From the NCBI GenBank assembly GCA_946405105.1, contig CAMJFY010000001.1, positions 124,001 to 188,000 of the forward strand: a stretch of 64,000 nucleotides of DNA, given 5' to 3'. Made by a program: the position numbers and the translations under genes. The notes beneath the pieces are model-generated. The model was not told the origin of the DNA. It was given only the letters and a program-made list of their open reading frames with translations, and ran no database searches. Shown in pieces: positions 1-10,046 of this stretch. This DNA comes from an uncultured Caryophanales bacterium. GTDB lineage: Bacteria > Bacillota_I > Bacilli_A > Acholeplasmatales > Anaeroplasmataceae. Position 1 is the stretch's first letter. Every line of letters starts with the position of its first letter.

Positions 1-465
1 AGCAATAAGACCCTTCTTTTCGAATTTTTCATGGTAATCCCATTGATAGCTATAATCGAAATAAGCAGTAAATCCTTTTTCTTTTACTCTCTTTTCATAT
101 TGTGCTCTCCATACAGGATTATCAACATCCTCTGGCTCATATGCTGCTGTATCTAGGTAATGACAATTGCATTCAAGACATGCATCCATTATTACTAAAT
201 TTTGATAAGGCATACCTAAATTCATAACGATATCAGGCTTATATTCATTAAATAGCTTAACAAGCTCATCAAAGCTATTCGCATCAACTTTATATGTTGT
301 AATATTAGTTTTTGTTTTACCTTTTAATTCTTCTTTTAACTTATCACATTTTGATAATGTTCTTGATGCTATACAAAGATCTGTAAAAACATCATCTAAT
401 TGACAGCATTTATGTATTGCAACACTCGCAACTCCGCCACAGCCTATAACAACTACTCTACTCAT
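1..465 (-). CDS. Carboxynorspermidine synthase-like (saccharopine dehydrogenase family), C-terminus cut by window edge
   Basis: Reading the minus strand from an ATG at 463-465 gives an open frame of 155 codons that runs off the left edge. It begins MSRVVVIGCGGVASVAIHKC, a Rossmann NAD(P)-binding glycine motif (GCGGVAS), followed by IASRTLSKC near residue 33 and the segments NLGMPYQNLVIMDAC, HYLDTAAYEP and YSYQWDYHEKF. These match the N-terminal half of carboxynorspermidine/carboxyspermidine synthases, which condense aspartate semialdehyde with a diamine and reduce the imine in the alternative spermidine route. A GGAGGT box lies 7 bases before the ATG. The XRE-cupin regulator gene ends only 14 bp upstream and the two are probably co-transcribed. 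The family call is strong; the exact polyamine made is not visible. Confidence 0.82.
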   Translation of the reverse strand, partial: MSRVVVIGCGGVASVAIHKCCQLDDVFTDLCIASRTLSKCDKLKEELKGKTKTNITTYKVDANSFDELVKLFNEYKPDIVMNLGMPYQNLVIMDACLECNCHYLDTAAYEPEDVDNPVWRAQYEKRVKEKGFTAYFDYSYQWDYHEKFEKKGLIA

Positions 466-479
466 TTTATGTACCTCCA

Positions 480-1013
480 TTAAAAATTGGGTGGACAAGA
501 TACCCAAATTACCTTTGACTTTCCATCTTTATTATTTTTAATATAATGATTTTTATTAGCGACAAAATAAAAAGACTCTCCTTCTTTACAAATGAAAGTC
601 TTATCATCATAAACAACTAATATTTCACCTTCAATAACATATCCAAATTCTTCTCCTGTATGAGGATAATCATGGAATGTTTCAGCCTCATGATCTAGCT
701 CAACATAGATGGGCTCCATCATATGCTCCTGGGCTGAAGGAATTAGCCATGTTTGCTTATATGAATCAAATTCTTTTTCATATTGCTCTTCATTTGTAAA
801 AATAATGTTTGTATTATTATCGTTCTTAAAAAAATCACTTAGATTAGTACCTAAAACCTCTAATATTATTTCTAACGTCTCTAGAGATGGTGATACTGAG
901 TCGCTTTCAAGCTGAGAAATATATCCCTTTGTCAGCTCACATCTATTAGCGAGCTCCTGTTGGGTTAGATTCAAAAGCTTACGCTTTTCTTTGATTTTAT
1001 TTCCCAAATTCAT
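480..1013 (-). CDS. XRE-family transcriptional regulator with C-terminal cupin sensor domain
   Basis: The first 60 residues form a helix-turn-helix of the Xre/Cro type (LTQQELANRCELTKGYISQLE), and residues about 95-175 form a cupin_2 beta barrel (HTGEEFGYVIEGEILV). This two-domain build is that of PuuR/SutR-like regulators that sense small metabolites. An upstream ATG at 1020-1022 touches the AGGAG box directly, whereas the ATG at 1011-1013 lies 9 bases after it, so the shorter 177-residue form is preferred. It sits directly upstream of the polyamine-type dehydrogenase gene, which makes polyamine-responsive control a reasonable inference, not a demonstrated fact. Confidence 0.85.
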   Translation of the reverse strand: MNLGNKIKEKRKLLNLTQQELANRCELTKGYISQLESDSVSPSLETLEIILEVLGTNLSDFFKNDNNTNIIFTNEEQYEKEFDSYKQTWLIPSAQEHMMEPIYVELDHEAETFHDYPHTGEEFGYVIEGEILVVYDDKTFICKEGESFYFVANKNHYIKNNKDGKSKVIWVSCPPNF

Positions 1014-1031
1014 ATCATTCATCTCCTTTTT

Positions 1032-1072
1032 GTTTGAAATGTCTAATCTTTAAGTTTGAAATTCCTAAACTT
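1032..1072. promoter_or_regulatory. Candidate operator upstream of the XRE-cupin gene
   Basis: Two direct copies of GTTTGAAAT start at 1032 and 1054, 22 bp apart (about two helical turns). The second copy is inside an interrupted palindrome with arms AAGTTT (1052-1057) and AAACTT (1067-1072). The position just upstream of the regulator start suits autoregulation or control of the divergent gene at 1168. Binding is inferred. Confidence 0.35.
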
Positions 1073-1167
1073 CTAAACAAATATATTTTACTATTAATTA
1101 CTTTATATTTCAATTGTTATTTAAAAAATAATTATATTTTAATATAATTAGAATAGAGGCGATAAAT

Positions 1168-2160
1168 ATGATACCTAAGTTTTTAAATGATAAACCAAAT
1201 ATTTATATAGTTGCACCATCATTTGGGTGCTCTAATAGAAAATATAAAACAAGATTAAATGTATCTGTTGACAATTTCGAAAAGGAAAATGCTAATGTTA
1301 CATTAGGCCCTAATTGCTATGTAAATAAAGGACTTGCTGCTTCTTCAGATCCTAAATCTAGAGCTAATGAGGTTATGGAAGCATTTAAATCCAATGCGGA
1401 TGTAATCATTTCTGCTGGCGGTGGCGAGGTGATGAGCCAAATATTAGAATATATTGATTTTGATGTTATTAAAAATAATCCTAAATGGTTTGTAGGATTT
1501 TCAGATAATACTAATTTATGTTATACAATTACAGTAAATACTGAAATAGAAACAATATATGGAACAAATGCCCCAGGCTTTTATAATTATCCTTTTGAAT
1601 ATGATACAAAAGATACATGGGAAATGCTAAAGGGCAAGAATATATTTTATGGATATAAAGAATGGCAATATAAATCTTCTAATAAAATATTAGCTAAATA
1701 TAATTTTGATATGAAAACAAAAATATATAAATATAATTACGAAAAGCCATTTGAAGGAAGATTAATTGGAGGCTGCCTTGATTGTCTTGCAGGACTTTGT
1801 GGAACAAAAGCTGATAATACAATCAATTATATTGAAAAACATAAAGATGAAGGCATTATCTTCTTCCTAGAGGCATGTGATTATAATTCTGTTGGAATTA
1901 TTAGAGCTTTAACTCAGCTAAAGAATGCTGGATGGTTTAAATATGTTAAAGGATTTATAATTGGAAGAAGCTTAAATTATTATGATAAATCATTTGGTGT
2001 AATACCTAAAAAAGCATATCTATCTGTATTAAAAGAATTTGGTGTTCCAATCCTTCTAGATGTTAGCCTAGGCCACCTAGATCCATCAATGCCTATGAGA
2101 TGTGGGGCTTATGCTAATATTGAAATGAAAAATGGAAATATTAAAATTGAATATAAATAA
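1168..2160 (+). CDS. S66-family serine peptidase (LD-carboxypeptidase / MccF-like)
   Basis: A 330-residue protein with the S66 fold. The nucleophile motif GFSDNT places Ser112, Glu235 lies in FFLEACDYN and His303 in SLGHLDPSMP, giving the complete Ser-Glu-His triad of the family. Members either trim the terminal D-alanine from murein tetrapeptide (LdcA) or cleave peptide-nucleotide antibiotics such as microcin C (MccF). There is no signal peptide, so it acts in the cytoplasm. The length is close to MccF-like members. It is transcribed divergently from the XRE-cupin gene and ends at a hairpin shared with mnmE. The substrate cannot be decided from sequence. Confidence 0.85.
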   Translation: MIPKFLNDKPNIYIVAPSFGCSNRKYKTRLNVSVDNFEKENANVTLGPNCYVNKGLAASSDPKSRANEVMEAFKSNADVIISAGGGEVMSQILEYIDFDVIKNNPKWFVGFSDNTNLCYTITVNTEIETIYGTNAPGFYNYPFEYDTKDTWEMLKGKNIFYGYKEWQYKSSNKILAKYNFDMKTKIYKYNYEKPFEGRLIGGCLDCLAGLCGTKADNTINYIEKHKDEGIIFFLEACDYNSVGIIRALTQLKNAGWFKYVKGFIIGRSLNYYDKSFGVIPKKAYLSVLKEFGVPILLDVSLGHLDPSMPMRCGAYANIEMKNGNIKIEYK

Positions 2161-2164
2161 TTTA

Positions 2165-2194
2165 AAGGCCATATCAATTAGACGATATGGCCTT
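2165..2194. terminator. Hairpin between convergent genes (S66 peptidase and mnmE)
   Basis: An 11-bp perfect stem, AAGGCCATATC with GATATGGCCTT, and an 8-nt loop lie between the two converging stop codons. The U-tracts are short on both sides, so it may act as a bidirectional but modest terminator. Confidence 0.6.
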
Positions 2195-2197
2195 CTC

Positions 2198-3538
2198 CTA
2201 TTTACCTAAACAGAATTTAGTAAATAACGCAGTAATTAATTCATCAGGAGATGCTTGTCCTGTTATTTCTCCTAAATAATCAAATGCGTTTTTAACATCT
2301 ATTTCAATTAAATCTACATCATTATTAAGCTTACATGCTTCATAAGCATTATTTAATGAATCATATGCTTTTCTCATTAAATCTATTTGTCTTGTGTTAT
2401 TTAAATAATTTCCATTTAAAGATTCAAAGGTATTAATATTAGTAATTTCTAATATTCTTTCCTCAAGCTCCTTTAAGCCTTCCTTGTTTTTAGCTGAAAT
2501 GTATATCGCATCAGCTATATTCCATTTAGGCTCTAAATCTATTTTATTAGCAATAATAATTCTTTTCTTATTTTCAGTTAGCTTTAATAATTCATGATCT
2601 TCATTAGATAATTCTTCACTAGAATCTAATACTAAGAATATTAAATCAGCTTCCTCTATTGCTTTAGCACTTCTTTGAATACCAATAGATTCAACTAAAT
2701 CAGTACTTTCATGAATACCTGCAGTATCAATTAAATGTAGAGTAACATTACCTAAATTAATGCTTCCCTCTACCATATCTCTAGTTGTTCCTGCAACACT
2801 AGATACAATTGCTTTTTCTTCATCTAATAATGTGTTTAATAATGATGATTTACCTACATTAGGCTTACCAACAATACAAGTTTTTATACCATGAATAGCT
2901 ATAGTAGATATTTCTGAATTCTTTAATATTTCTTTCATATCATCTATCATTTCAGAAATTACTGGTAATAAATATTCATTAGTAACAACTATCGCATCAT
3001 CATATTCAGGATAATCAATATTAACTTCTATTTTCGCAATTATATCTAATAATTTATCTCTGAATTTATTAATTAAATTATATGTAGATTTTCTTAATGA
3101 TGATTGGCTTCCCTTTAGGGCTAGCTTATTTGTTGATGAAATTACATCCATTATAGATTCAGCTTGAGTTAAATCTAGCTTTTTATTTAAGAATGCTCTC
3201 TTAGAGAATTCTCCTCTTTCAGCTAATCTAAATCCATTCTTTAATAATGTTTGTAACACCAAATTAGTAACATATACTCCACCATGGCAATTAATTTCTA
3301 CCATATTTTCTCCATCAAATGATCTAGGAGCGATATATACATTACATAATACATCATCTACTATTTCACCATTATCCATGATATATCCATGATGAATAGT
3401 ATGAGAGGCTACACTACATAAATCCTTACCCTTAAATATTTTATTTACTAAAATAATTGCCTCAGGACCACTACATCTAATAATAGAAATAGCTCCTACG
3501 CCATATGGTGAAGCAATTGCACAAATATTATCTACCAT
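2198..3538 (-). CDS. mnmE: tRNA uridine-5-carboxymethylaminomethyl modification GTPase MnmE
   Basis: With MnmG this GTPase installs the cmnm5 group on U34 of tRNAs reading two-codon boxes. The N-terminal folate-binding domain starts ICAIASPYGVGAISIIRCSG. The embedded G domain has G1 GKPNVGKSS, G2 GTTRD, G3 DTAGI, G4 NKID and SAKN, and the protein ends in CLGK with the conserved C-terminal cysteine. An in-frame extension of 15 residues exists upstream, but family alignment and a GGTGA box 5 bases before the ATG at 3536-3538 support the 446-residue form. It is the last gene of a same-strand run from tilS, though 89 bp separate it from the gene before. Confidence 0.95.
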   Translation of the reverse strand: MVDNICAIASPYGVGAISIIRCSGPEAIILVNKIFKGKDLCSVASHTIHHGYIMDNGEIVDDVLCNVYIAPRSFDGENMVEINCHGGVYVTNLVLQTLLKNGFRLAERGEFSKRAFLNKKLDLTQAESIMDVISSTNKLALKGSQSSLRKSTYNLINKFRDKLLDIIAKIEVNIDYPEYDDAIVVTNEYLLPVISEMIDDMKEILKNSEISTIAIHGIKTCIVGKPNVGKSSLLNTLLDEEKAIVSSVAGTTRDMVEGSINLGNVTLHLIDTAGIHESTDLVESIGIQRSAKAIEEADLIFLVLDSSEELSNEDHELLKLTENKKRIIIANKIDLEPKWNIADAIYISAKNKEGLKELEERILEITNINTFESLNGNYLNNTRQIDLMRKAYDSLNNAYEACKLNNDVDLIEIDVKNAFDYLGEITGQASPDELITALFTKFCLGK

Positions 3539-3627
3539 AATATTCACCATTCCATTCCAAAATAAAAAACCTATATAATACAAAAATATTATATAAGTTT
3601 TTATCTAATTTCTCAATGATTTAATTA

Positions 3628-5775
3628 TTAATGCTTCTTCTTATAGATAACTACTCCTAATATCACACTAGTTATTCCTAATATTGCAATAATTGCGATA
3701 ACTATGATTATAGAGCTATTATTAGATTTTTTCTCCTCATCAGTTATTACCATTGATTCATATTTAACATTTGAATCATTTATTTTGATCTCAAAATATT
3801 TCTTTTCATTTGTGTTTATATCTGTTATTTCTAATGAATATGTATCTAAATCATATGTATCAGTATTGAAATAATCTGATACTAATTCATAATTGCTATT
3901 AGGATTTAAATAACCATTTTCTATTAAATAAGATAATATTTCTTCTTTTGTAAAAGGATTATTTCTATCAATATTTATTACATTTAATTCTTCTATTTCT
4001 TCATCTGTAACAATAATATCAAATGAAGAATATGCTTCATTAAGTGTATTATCTCTAGCAATAACCTCAAAGTGATATGTTCCAGGAATATTATAATTAT
4101 CTTTATATCCATTTATATCATTAATATCTATATTATTTATTGAAATAATTCCATCTATTTCATCTACTACATATATTTTTGATTTAATTGTATTAACATC
4201 TAGCTTAACCTCAGTTGATGCATAAATGGGCTTAGTTATTATCTTAGGTACTACATCATCAATTATTTTTAATCTAATTTGATAATTTGTAGAATTTAAA
4301 TAATCATCTGTTATTAATACATCAATAACAAATTCTCCTATTTTATTGGTTCTATTTAAATAATTTGATGCATCATGCTTAACACTATATTCAGATATAT
4401 CATTTATTTCTAATTGATTAATAATTTTTTCAATATCAACAATATCTAAATATGAATATTCTAGCTTTGTGTCCTCCTTTAATTCTACATTAGGACAAAT
4501 ATTATCATATACCTCTATAGTTACTACCTGATAATATAATATTCCATAAATATCTCTAATATTTATAGATACATCATATGATCCAACTTTTCCACTATTA
4601 TTATCATATGCTGAATAATCAATATTATATTCATCTACTTCGATATATGAAAAATCTAGATTGGCTATAAAATCTTCTTGGCTTAATTTATTATTGTATC
4701 CGACCTTCAATAATTCATTATCAATTATTCTTAATTTTTGTTCAGATTTATCTGTAACATAAACTGGAAATTTAGCATTATATTTATTATCGTCATAATT
4801 ATAGCTAATATTTATATAATAAATACCTGGTACATTAAAAAATTGGAAATAAGTAGATGCGTCATATGTATAATTTGTTATATTATTTTCTAATATATGA
4901 TTATCTATTTCAGATGCGGTAAGCTGCCTATTAGTTGTGATATAGATTCTAGGTAACTCAGATATCATATCAGTGACAGTTATTTTATAAACAATATGAT
5001 ATTTAATATCATTATATGTAGCTATTACCTTTAAATAATAGACACCATTATCTATAAGCTTTCCTTCTTCTTTATTATAATTACCACCATAACAAATATT
5101 GTCTTTTCCTTCAATTTTAATTCCGGATGATAATTCTATATCCTTTTTAGTTAAAACGTCCTTAGAGGGCAAATTTAAGGGCGAATTAACGATTTCTTGG
5201 ATTTCTGTGACATCGTATGTTTTTATTAAAATAAAATCTTCATATCCTTCATATCTTGAAGTGTTAACATTAGAATAATAATTATATACAGATGTCTCAG
5301 GCTCAGATATCATAACCCTTTCAACATTTTGATAATTAATATCATTTGGATCATTAAAATTAATATCCATTACATGATCAATTTCACAATTTAAAAAAAG
5401 ACTATTAAATGGAATTTTAAAGCTAAAACATTTTTCTCCATTATATTGAACCTCAAATGTAGCATACCTATCACGGAAGTCGGCGATAGTTTTTAATATA
5501 TTTGTGTTGGTCTCTCCTGTTATTCTTCTTATCCTTGTTATCATAAAGCTTTCATTAGCATTATGTGCCATCTTCGCGCATTCACAAAAATAATTAGTAT
5601 TAATGGTTCCTCTTGTCTGATCAAATTTTATTTCATCTACGTAAGTTGATTGGTTCGTGAGAGGAGTGTATCCTTCCTCATACCTAATTGCAGCCTTTGT
5701 TGTAGTAATAAGGCAGAAAATAAAAAGTGTCATTACTAATGTAGTGACACTTAAAATAATTTTTATCCTTTTCAT
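3628..5775 (-). CDS. Membrane-anchored surface protein with tandem DUF5011/Ig-like domains
   Basis: A 715-residue protein with an N-terminal signal sequence (residues about 5-28, ending TTTKAA), a long exported region and a C-terminal transmembrane helix (about 690-711) followed by KKKH, so it is a type I anchored protein with its bulk outside. The exported part is built of repeated beta-sandwich units of 70-90 residues, recognisable from patterns such as VVDEIDGIISINN followed by PGTYHFEVIARDNTLNEA, typical of DUF5011/HYR Ig-like modules. No catalytic motif was seen and there is no sortase motif. An AGGAGG box precedes the ATG. It sits between rqcP and mnmE on the same strand. A role as adhesin or stalk is only a guess. 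Confidence 0.7.
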   Translation of the reverse strand: MKRIKIILSVTTLVMTLFIFCLITTTKAAIRYEEGYTPLTNQSTYVDEIKFDQTRGTINTNYFCECAKMAHNANESFMITRIRRITGETNTNILKTIADFRDRYATFEVQYNGEKCFSFKIPFNSLFLNCEIDHVMDINFNDPNDINYQNVERVMISEPETSVYNYYSNVNTSRYEGYEDFILIKTYDVTEIQEIVNSPLNLPSKDVLTKKDIELSSGIKIEGKDNICYGGNYNKEEGKLIDNGVYYLKVIATYNDIKYHIVYKITVTDMISELPRIYITTNRQLTASEIDNHILENNITNYTYDASTYFQFFNVPGIYYINISYNYDDNKYNAKFPVYVTDKSEQKLRIIDNELLKVGYNNKLSQEDFIANLDFSYIEVDEYNIDYSAYDNNSGKVGSYDVSINIRDIYGILYYQVVTIEVYDNICPNVELKEDTKLEYSYLDIVDIEKIINQLEINDISEYSVKHDASNYLNRTNKIGEFVIDVLITDDYLNSTNYQIRLKIIDDVVPKIITKPIYASTEVKLDVNTIKSKIYVVDEIDGIISINNIDINDINGYKDNYNIPGTYHFEVIARDNTLNEAYSSFDIIVTDEEIEELNVINIDRNNPFTKEEILSYLIENGYLNPNSNYELVSDYFNTDTYDLDTYSLEITDINTNEKKYFEIKINDSNVKYESMVITDEEKKSNNSSIIIVIAIIAILGITSVILGVVIYKKKH

Positions 5776-5831
5776 AAAATATCCTCCTATTATAATAATA
5801 GTCAGATTTTTCTGAAATTTTGGAAAAAATG

Positions 5832-6092
5832 TTAAATTTTTTTTAATTCTTCGCTAATAAATTCGTACATAGAGGTTGCATCCTCTTTTTTTATTGATGT
5901 TTCTAGAGATACTACCTTAACCTTTACAATTTTAGTTCCGAACTCAATTGTTATAATATCTCCAACCTTTACCTCTTTTGAAGGTTTAGCAACTAAATCA
6001 TTAACTAGAATTCTAGAAGCATTAGCTACATCCTTAGCTAATGTTCTTCTTTTTATTAATCTAGATACCTTTAAAAACTTATCTATTCTCAT
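5832..6092 (-). CDS. rqcP: S4-domain ribosome quality-control factor RqcP (YabO/Hsp15-like)
   Basis: An 86-residue S4 RNA-binding protein beginning [20 protein letters not shown], the typical start of YabO/RqcP. In Bacillus subtilis RqcP works with RqcH on stalled 50S subunits to add C-terminal alanine tails to nascent chains. Its start codon overlaps the ftsH stop by one base (TAATG), implying translational coupling with a membrane protease gene, a fitting partner in protein quality control. Confidence 0.9.
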   Translation of the reverse strand: MRIDKFLKVSRLIKRRTLAKDVANASRILVNDLVAKPSKEVKVGDIITIEFGTKIVKVKVVSLETSIKKEDATSMYEFISEELKKI

Positions 6093-8104
6093 TATTCTTC
6101 TGGCTTTTCTTCCTTTGAAGCTTCTTCAGTAGTTGTAGCCTCTTCTACCTTGGGTTCTTCAGCAGGCTTTACGTCATCAGCCTTTACCTCTTCAGTAGCT
6201 GGAGCTTCTTCTTTAGCTTCTGGCTCAGGCTCCTTGAATTTTTCATCAACCCACTTTAAATGACCTGTTGTGTTGATTTCATCAATATCAGATTTAGTTA
6301 ATGTCTCAACTAATAATAGATATTCAGCAATAGTCTTTAATAAATCTTGATTATTTAATAATACTTCTTTAGCCTTTGCGTAGCATGATTCAATAATAAT
6401 TCTTACTTCCTTATCGATTTCAAGTGCTACCTGATCAGAGAAGTTCTTATCCTTTAGATAATCTCTACCTAAGAATACACTACCATTTGGTTGTTCATAT
6501 TGGATTGGTCCTAAATCAGACATACCATATTCAGTAACCATAGCTCTTGCGATCTTTGTTGCGTTCTCAAAGTCGTTTGAAGCTCCTGTAGAAATATCAG
6601 AGAATGTAATTTCTTCAGCAACTCTACCACCTAAGAAGCCAGTAATAGTTTCTAATAGCTGTTCTTTAGTTCTAAAATATGTTTCTTCCTTAGGCATCAT
6701 TAGGTTATATCCACCAGCTTGGCCACGTGGAACGATTGTAATCTTTTGAACTACTGATGCATTTTCAAGTCTTAAACCAATTACGGCATGACCTGCCTCA
6801 TGGAATGCTACTAATCTTCTTTCATGTTCTGTATATTTCTTAGATTTCTTAGCAGGACCCATCATAACACGGTCAATTGCTTCATCAATATCAGCTACTG
6901 AAATAACCTTACGGTTTTCTCTAGCTGCAAGTAATGCTGCTTCATTTAATAAATTCTCAATATCAGCACCAGAGAATCCTGGAGTTCTTTGAGCTATTTC
7001 ATTAAATTTAACACTTTGATCTAAATGCTTATTTCTAGCATGAACCTTTAATATAGCTTCTCTTCCTAATACATCTGGATTAGAAATAGTAATTTGTCTA
7101 TCAAATCTACCTGGTCTTAATAATGCTGGGTCTAATACGTCTGGACGGTTTGTTGCCGCCATGATGATAATACCAGTATTACCAACGAATCCATCCATTT
7201 CAACTAATAATTGGTTAAGTGTTTGTTCACGCTCATCGTGTCCTCCACCCATACCAGCACCACGTTGTCTACCAACGGCATCAATTTCATCAATGAATAC
7301 GATACAAGGTGCATTTTCTTTAGCTGTTCTAAACATATCTCTAACACGTGAAGCACCAACACCAACGAACATCTCAACGAAATCAGAACCTGAAATTGAG
7401 AAGAATGGTACTCCAGCCTCACCTGCAACTGCCTTAGCTAATAATGTTTTACCTGTTCCTGGAGGACCAAATAAAATAACACCCTTTGGTACTCTTGCAC
7501 CAATTTCGTTATATTTTCTAGGATTCTTTAGGAAATCAATGATTTCTACTAATTCATCCTTTTCCTCATCACATCCAGCAACATCATTAAATGTTACAGT
7601 TTTACTTCTATTTAATTTAGCAGTTGATTTAGCAAAATCAAATGCTCCACCAGCACCACCCTGGCTCTTCATTAGGCTTCTCATTATTAATACTAATACT
7701 ACTAATATGATTACTGATGGTAATAATGATATTAATAAAGATAACCAAACGTTAGTTTTTAATGGTATATTTTGAATATCTAAATTATATGCATATAAGC
7801 TATCTAATTGAGATCCTCTTACTACACATCTAAATGATGTAGTATTCTTATCTATTGTATATTCACCAGTTATATAATATAGTTCATAATTATCTGAAAC
7901 TGGAGTAGCCTGTAATTCAGCACCTTCTTTAATATACCCTTCATTTACATAGTCTACTAGCTTTTCTGGAGTTATTTGTACATATTTCTTAGTAGTTAGA
8001 TTTTGAATTAAGAAATATACACCAATAATAGCGACTATGATGATTATAATAAACAAAAAGTCAAACTTAGGCTTTTTAGAATTCTTTCTTTCGTTGTCTT
8101 GCAT
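6092..8104 (-). CDS. ftsH: ATP-dependent zinc metalloprotease FtsH
   Basis: A hexameric membrane protease that extracts and degrades membrane and regulatory proteins. Two N-terminal transmembrane helices (about 15-35 and 118-142) flank an external domain. The AAA module has Walker A GPPGTGKT (213-220), Walker B VFIDEIDA (269-276) and the second region of homology RPGRFDR. The zinc-binding catalytic motif is HEAGH (435-439). The last 45 residues are an unusual acidic Glu/Pro/Ala-rich tail. An AGGAG box precedes the ATG. Gene order tilS-hpt-ftsH is conserved across Bacillota and the spacing to hpt is 12 bp. Confidence 0.97.
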   Translation of the reverse strand: MQDNERKNSKKPKFDFLFIIIIIVAIIGVYFLIQNLTTKKYVQITPEKLVDYVNEGYIKEGAELQATPVSDNYELYYITGEYTIDKNTTSFRCVVRGSQLDSLYAYNLDIQNIPLKTNVWLSLLISLLPSVIILVVLVLIMRSLMKSQGGAGGAFDFAKSTAKLNRSKTVTFNDVAGCDEEKDELVEIIDFLKNPRKYNEIGARVPKGVILFGPPGTGKTLLAKAVAGEAGVPFFSISGSDFVEMFVGVGASRVRDMFRTAKENAPCIVFIDEIDAVGRQRGAGMGGGHDEREQTLNQLLVEMDGFVGNTGIIIMAATNRPDVLDPALLRPGRFDRQITISNPDVLGREAILKVHARNKHLDQSVKFNEIAQRTPGFSGADIENLLNEAALLAARENRKVISVADIDEAIDRVMMGPAKKSKKYTEHERRLVAFHEAGHAVIGLRLENASVVQKITIVPRGQAGGYNLMMPKEETYFRTKEQLLETITGFLGGRVAEEITFSDISTGASNDFENATKIARAMVTEYGMSDLGPIQYEQPNGSVFLGRDYLKDKNFSDQVALEIDKEVRIIIESCYAKAKEVLLNNQDLLKTIAEYLLLVETLTKSDIDEINTTGHLKWVDEKFKEPEPEAKEEAPATEEVKADDVKPAEEPKVEEATTTEEASKEEKPEE

Positions 8105-8116
8105 AAAACACCTCTC

Positions 8117-8656
8117 CTAATTATTATAGATTTCCTCTTTCAATACTCCAATATAAGGAAGGTTTCTATAATGCTCGTTATAATCAAGACCATATCCAAC
8201 AACAAATTCATTTGGAATTATTGTTCCAATATAATCAGCATAAACATCATATTTTCTACCCTTTGGCTTATCTAATAAAATTGCTAATGATACAGTCTTG
8301 GCTCCTTTTTCTAGAACTAATTTCTTTAATTCTAGAAGAGTTTTACCAGTATCAATAATATCATCAACAATTATTACATTCTCACCCTTCAATTCAGGGA
8401 ATTTAGATTCTATCTTTAGGTTACCAGTTGATCTGATACCATCATATGAGCTTACCTTTACATATTCTATTTTACATTTTATTGTTATTTCCTTTAATAA
8501 ATCTGTAGCGAATGGAACAGCACCCTTTAATAAACAAATAAATAAAGGATCTCTACCCTTATAATCTTCATTAATCCTCTTTGCGATTTTTGAAACTATT
8601 TCGCTTATTTCTTCTTTGGAAATACATACCTTTAGTAAATCCGCATCTAAACTCAT
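8117..8656 (-). CDS. hpt: Hypoxanthine phosphoribosyltransferase
   Basis: A 179-residue purine salvage enzyme that joins hypoxanthine or guanine to PRPP. The PRPP-binding loop VIIVDDIIDTGKTL is at about residues 96-109 and the C-terminal FVVGYGLDYNEHYRNLPYIG closes the purine pocket. The tilS stop codon lies only a few bases before the ATG, with the ribosome binding site GAGGAG inside the last tilS codons, so the two are coupled. Confidence 0.96.
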   Translation of the reverse strand: MSLDADLLKVCISKEEISEIVSKIAKRINEDYKGRDPLFICLLKGAVPFATDLLKEITIKCKIEYVKVSSYDGIRSTGNLKIESKFPELKGENVIIVDDIIDTGKTLLELKKLVLEKGAKTVSLAILLDKPKGRKYDVYADYIGTIIPNEFVVGYGLDYNEHYRNLPYIGVLKEEIYNN

Positions 8657-8658
8657 AA

Positions 8659-9957
8659 TTATAGCTCCTCACATATTAAATAAATATCATATGAATCTCT
8701 TTGTGAAAATACATCCTTAGATTTTATATAATCATATACCCATAAAATATTATTATTGTTATCAGTAATAATAGGTATATAATCTCTATTTTCTTTAGAT
8801 AATTTAGCATCAATAAAGATTCTACTTATTTTCTTATTTCCATAAATGGTTTCTATTTCATCACCATTTTTTCTTGGTCTAATATGAATTGGAAATACTA
8901 ATTTATTATAACATAATTTTATATACTTTGCATCAACATTGGCTATATTTTTTGTTAACGTAAATCTATATTTATTACCATAAATTTTTGATTCGTTTAG
9001 CTCCAATGTGATTTCATCAAATGAAATATTATTCTTCTTATCTATATATGCATAATCATATTCTCTAAATAAATAATTATTAGATGCTAGAATTAATGAT
9101 TTAGTTCCCTTGTTTTCTTTTAGGAAGAAATAAATACTATTGATAATATCATAATTCTTTCTAATATTCTTTCTTTCTAATAATAAAGAGATAATATCCT
9201 TTTGTAATGCAGTATCTAATTTATTGTATTCATTTAATTCAATTTTATTATCATTCTTATCTAAGAATTCAATTGATTGGCTACGAATAAATGTGAAAGC
9301 ATCCTTTACCTGATTAGAATATTCTAATATTTTTGCATAAAAATCATTGCATTCATTCTTCAATAAAGGAATAACATGATGTCTTAATCTATTTCTTAGA
9401 TAATGATCCTCATGATTTGATGAATCCTCAAAATATTTTAAATCATATAAATTACAATAATTATAAATTTCATTTTTAGATACACAAAGCAATGGTCTAA
9501 TAATTTGATAATTACCATCATCATTAACTATAGATATTCCTCCATAGCCATATAGATTAGAGCCTTCCATAATCTTCATTAAAATTGTTTCTGCCTGATC
9601 ATCTAAATGATGTGCAGTAGCAATTAGGTTTGTATTATATTTTTTACAAACGTCTTTAAAGAATTTATATCTAGCATTATGGCTATCGTTATGGAAATTA
9701 TCATTTCCATCATAATGATATTCTAATATTTCATAAGGAATATTAAGCTTTGTAGCAAGCTTAATCATTTCCTTTTCTTCTATCTCTGATTGTTCTCTCA
9801 TGTGATGATTAACATGAGCCATAATAACATTATATTTAAGGTTATATAGTATGCTTAAAAGAGCTATTGAGTCAGCACCACCAGATACTGCCACTACAAT
9901 AGGCTTAGAAATGTTTATATTATTTTCTTTTAAGAAAGCTGAAATTCTTTTTTCCAT
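8659..9957 (-). CDS. tilS: tRNA(Ile)-lysidine synthase
   Basis: Attaches lysine to C34 of the CAU-anticodon isoleucine tRNA so that it reads AUA. The PP-loop SGGADSIA is at residues about 25-32, followed by HVNHHMRE and HHLDDQAET, which are TilS hallmarks. The 432-residue length includes a C-terminal domain ending near RDYIPIITDNNNNILWV. It is the first gene of the tilS-hpt-ftsH-rqcP unit and has its own consensus promoter at 9978-10006. Confidence 0.96.
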   Translation of the reverse strand: MEKRISAFLKENNINISKPIVVAVSGGADSIALLSILYNLKYNVIMAHVNHHMREQSEIEEKEMIKLATKLNIPYEILEYHYDGNDNFHNDSHNARYKFFKDVCKKYNTNLIATAHHLDDQAETILMKIMEGSNLYGYGGISIVNDDGNYQIIRPLLCVSKNEIYNYCNLYDLKYFEDSSNHEDHYLRNRLRHHVIPLLKNECNDFYAKILEYSNQVKDAFTFIRSQSIEFLDKNDNKIELNEYNKLDTALQKDIISLLLERKNIRKNYDIINSIYFFLKENKGTKSLILASNNYLFREYDYAYIDKKNNISFDEITLELNESKIYGNKYRFTLTKNIANVDAKYIKLCYNKLVFPIHIRPRKNGDEIETIYGNKKISRIFIDAKLSKENRDYIPIITDNNNNILWVYDYIKSKDVFSQRDSYDIYLICEEL

Positions 9958-9977
9958 AATATATTCACCTGTTTGTT

Positions 9978-10006
9978 ATTATACTTAATGATATTAATTT
10001 TATCAA
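9978..10006 (-). promoter_or_regulatory. Sigma-A type promoter of the tilS operon
   Basis: On the minus strand TTGATA (10001-10006) and TATAAT (9978-9983) are separated by exactly 17 bases, about 20 bases upstream of the tilS start. Confidence 0.75.
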
Positions 10007-10046
10007 GTTTATAAATATCTTAAATCGTGTGAAAAATTGTAAGAAA

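Noticed and set aside
7161-7775. 204-codon open frame on the plus strand
   Set aside because: Antisense to the conserved AAA region of ftsH, with no ribosome binding site or family resemblance.
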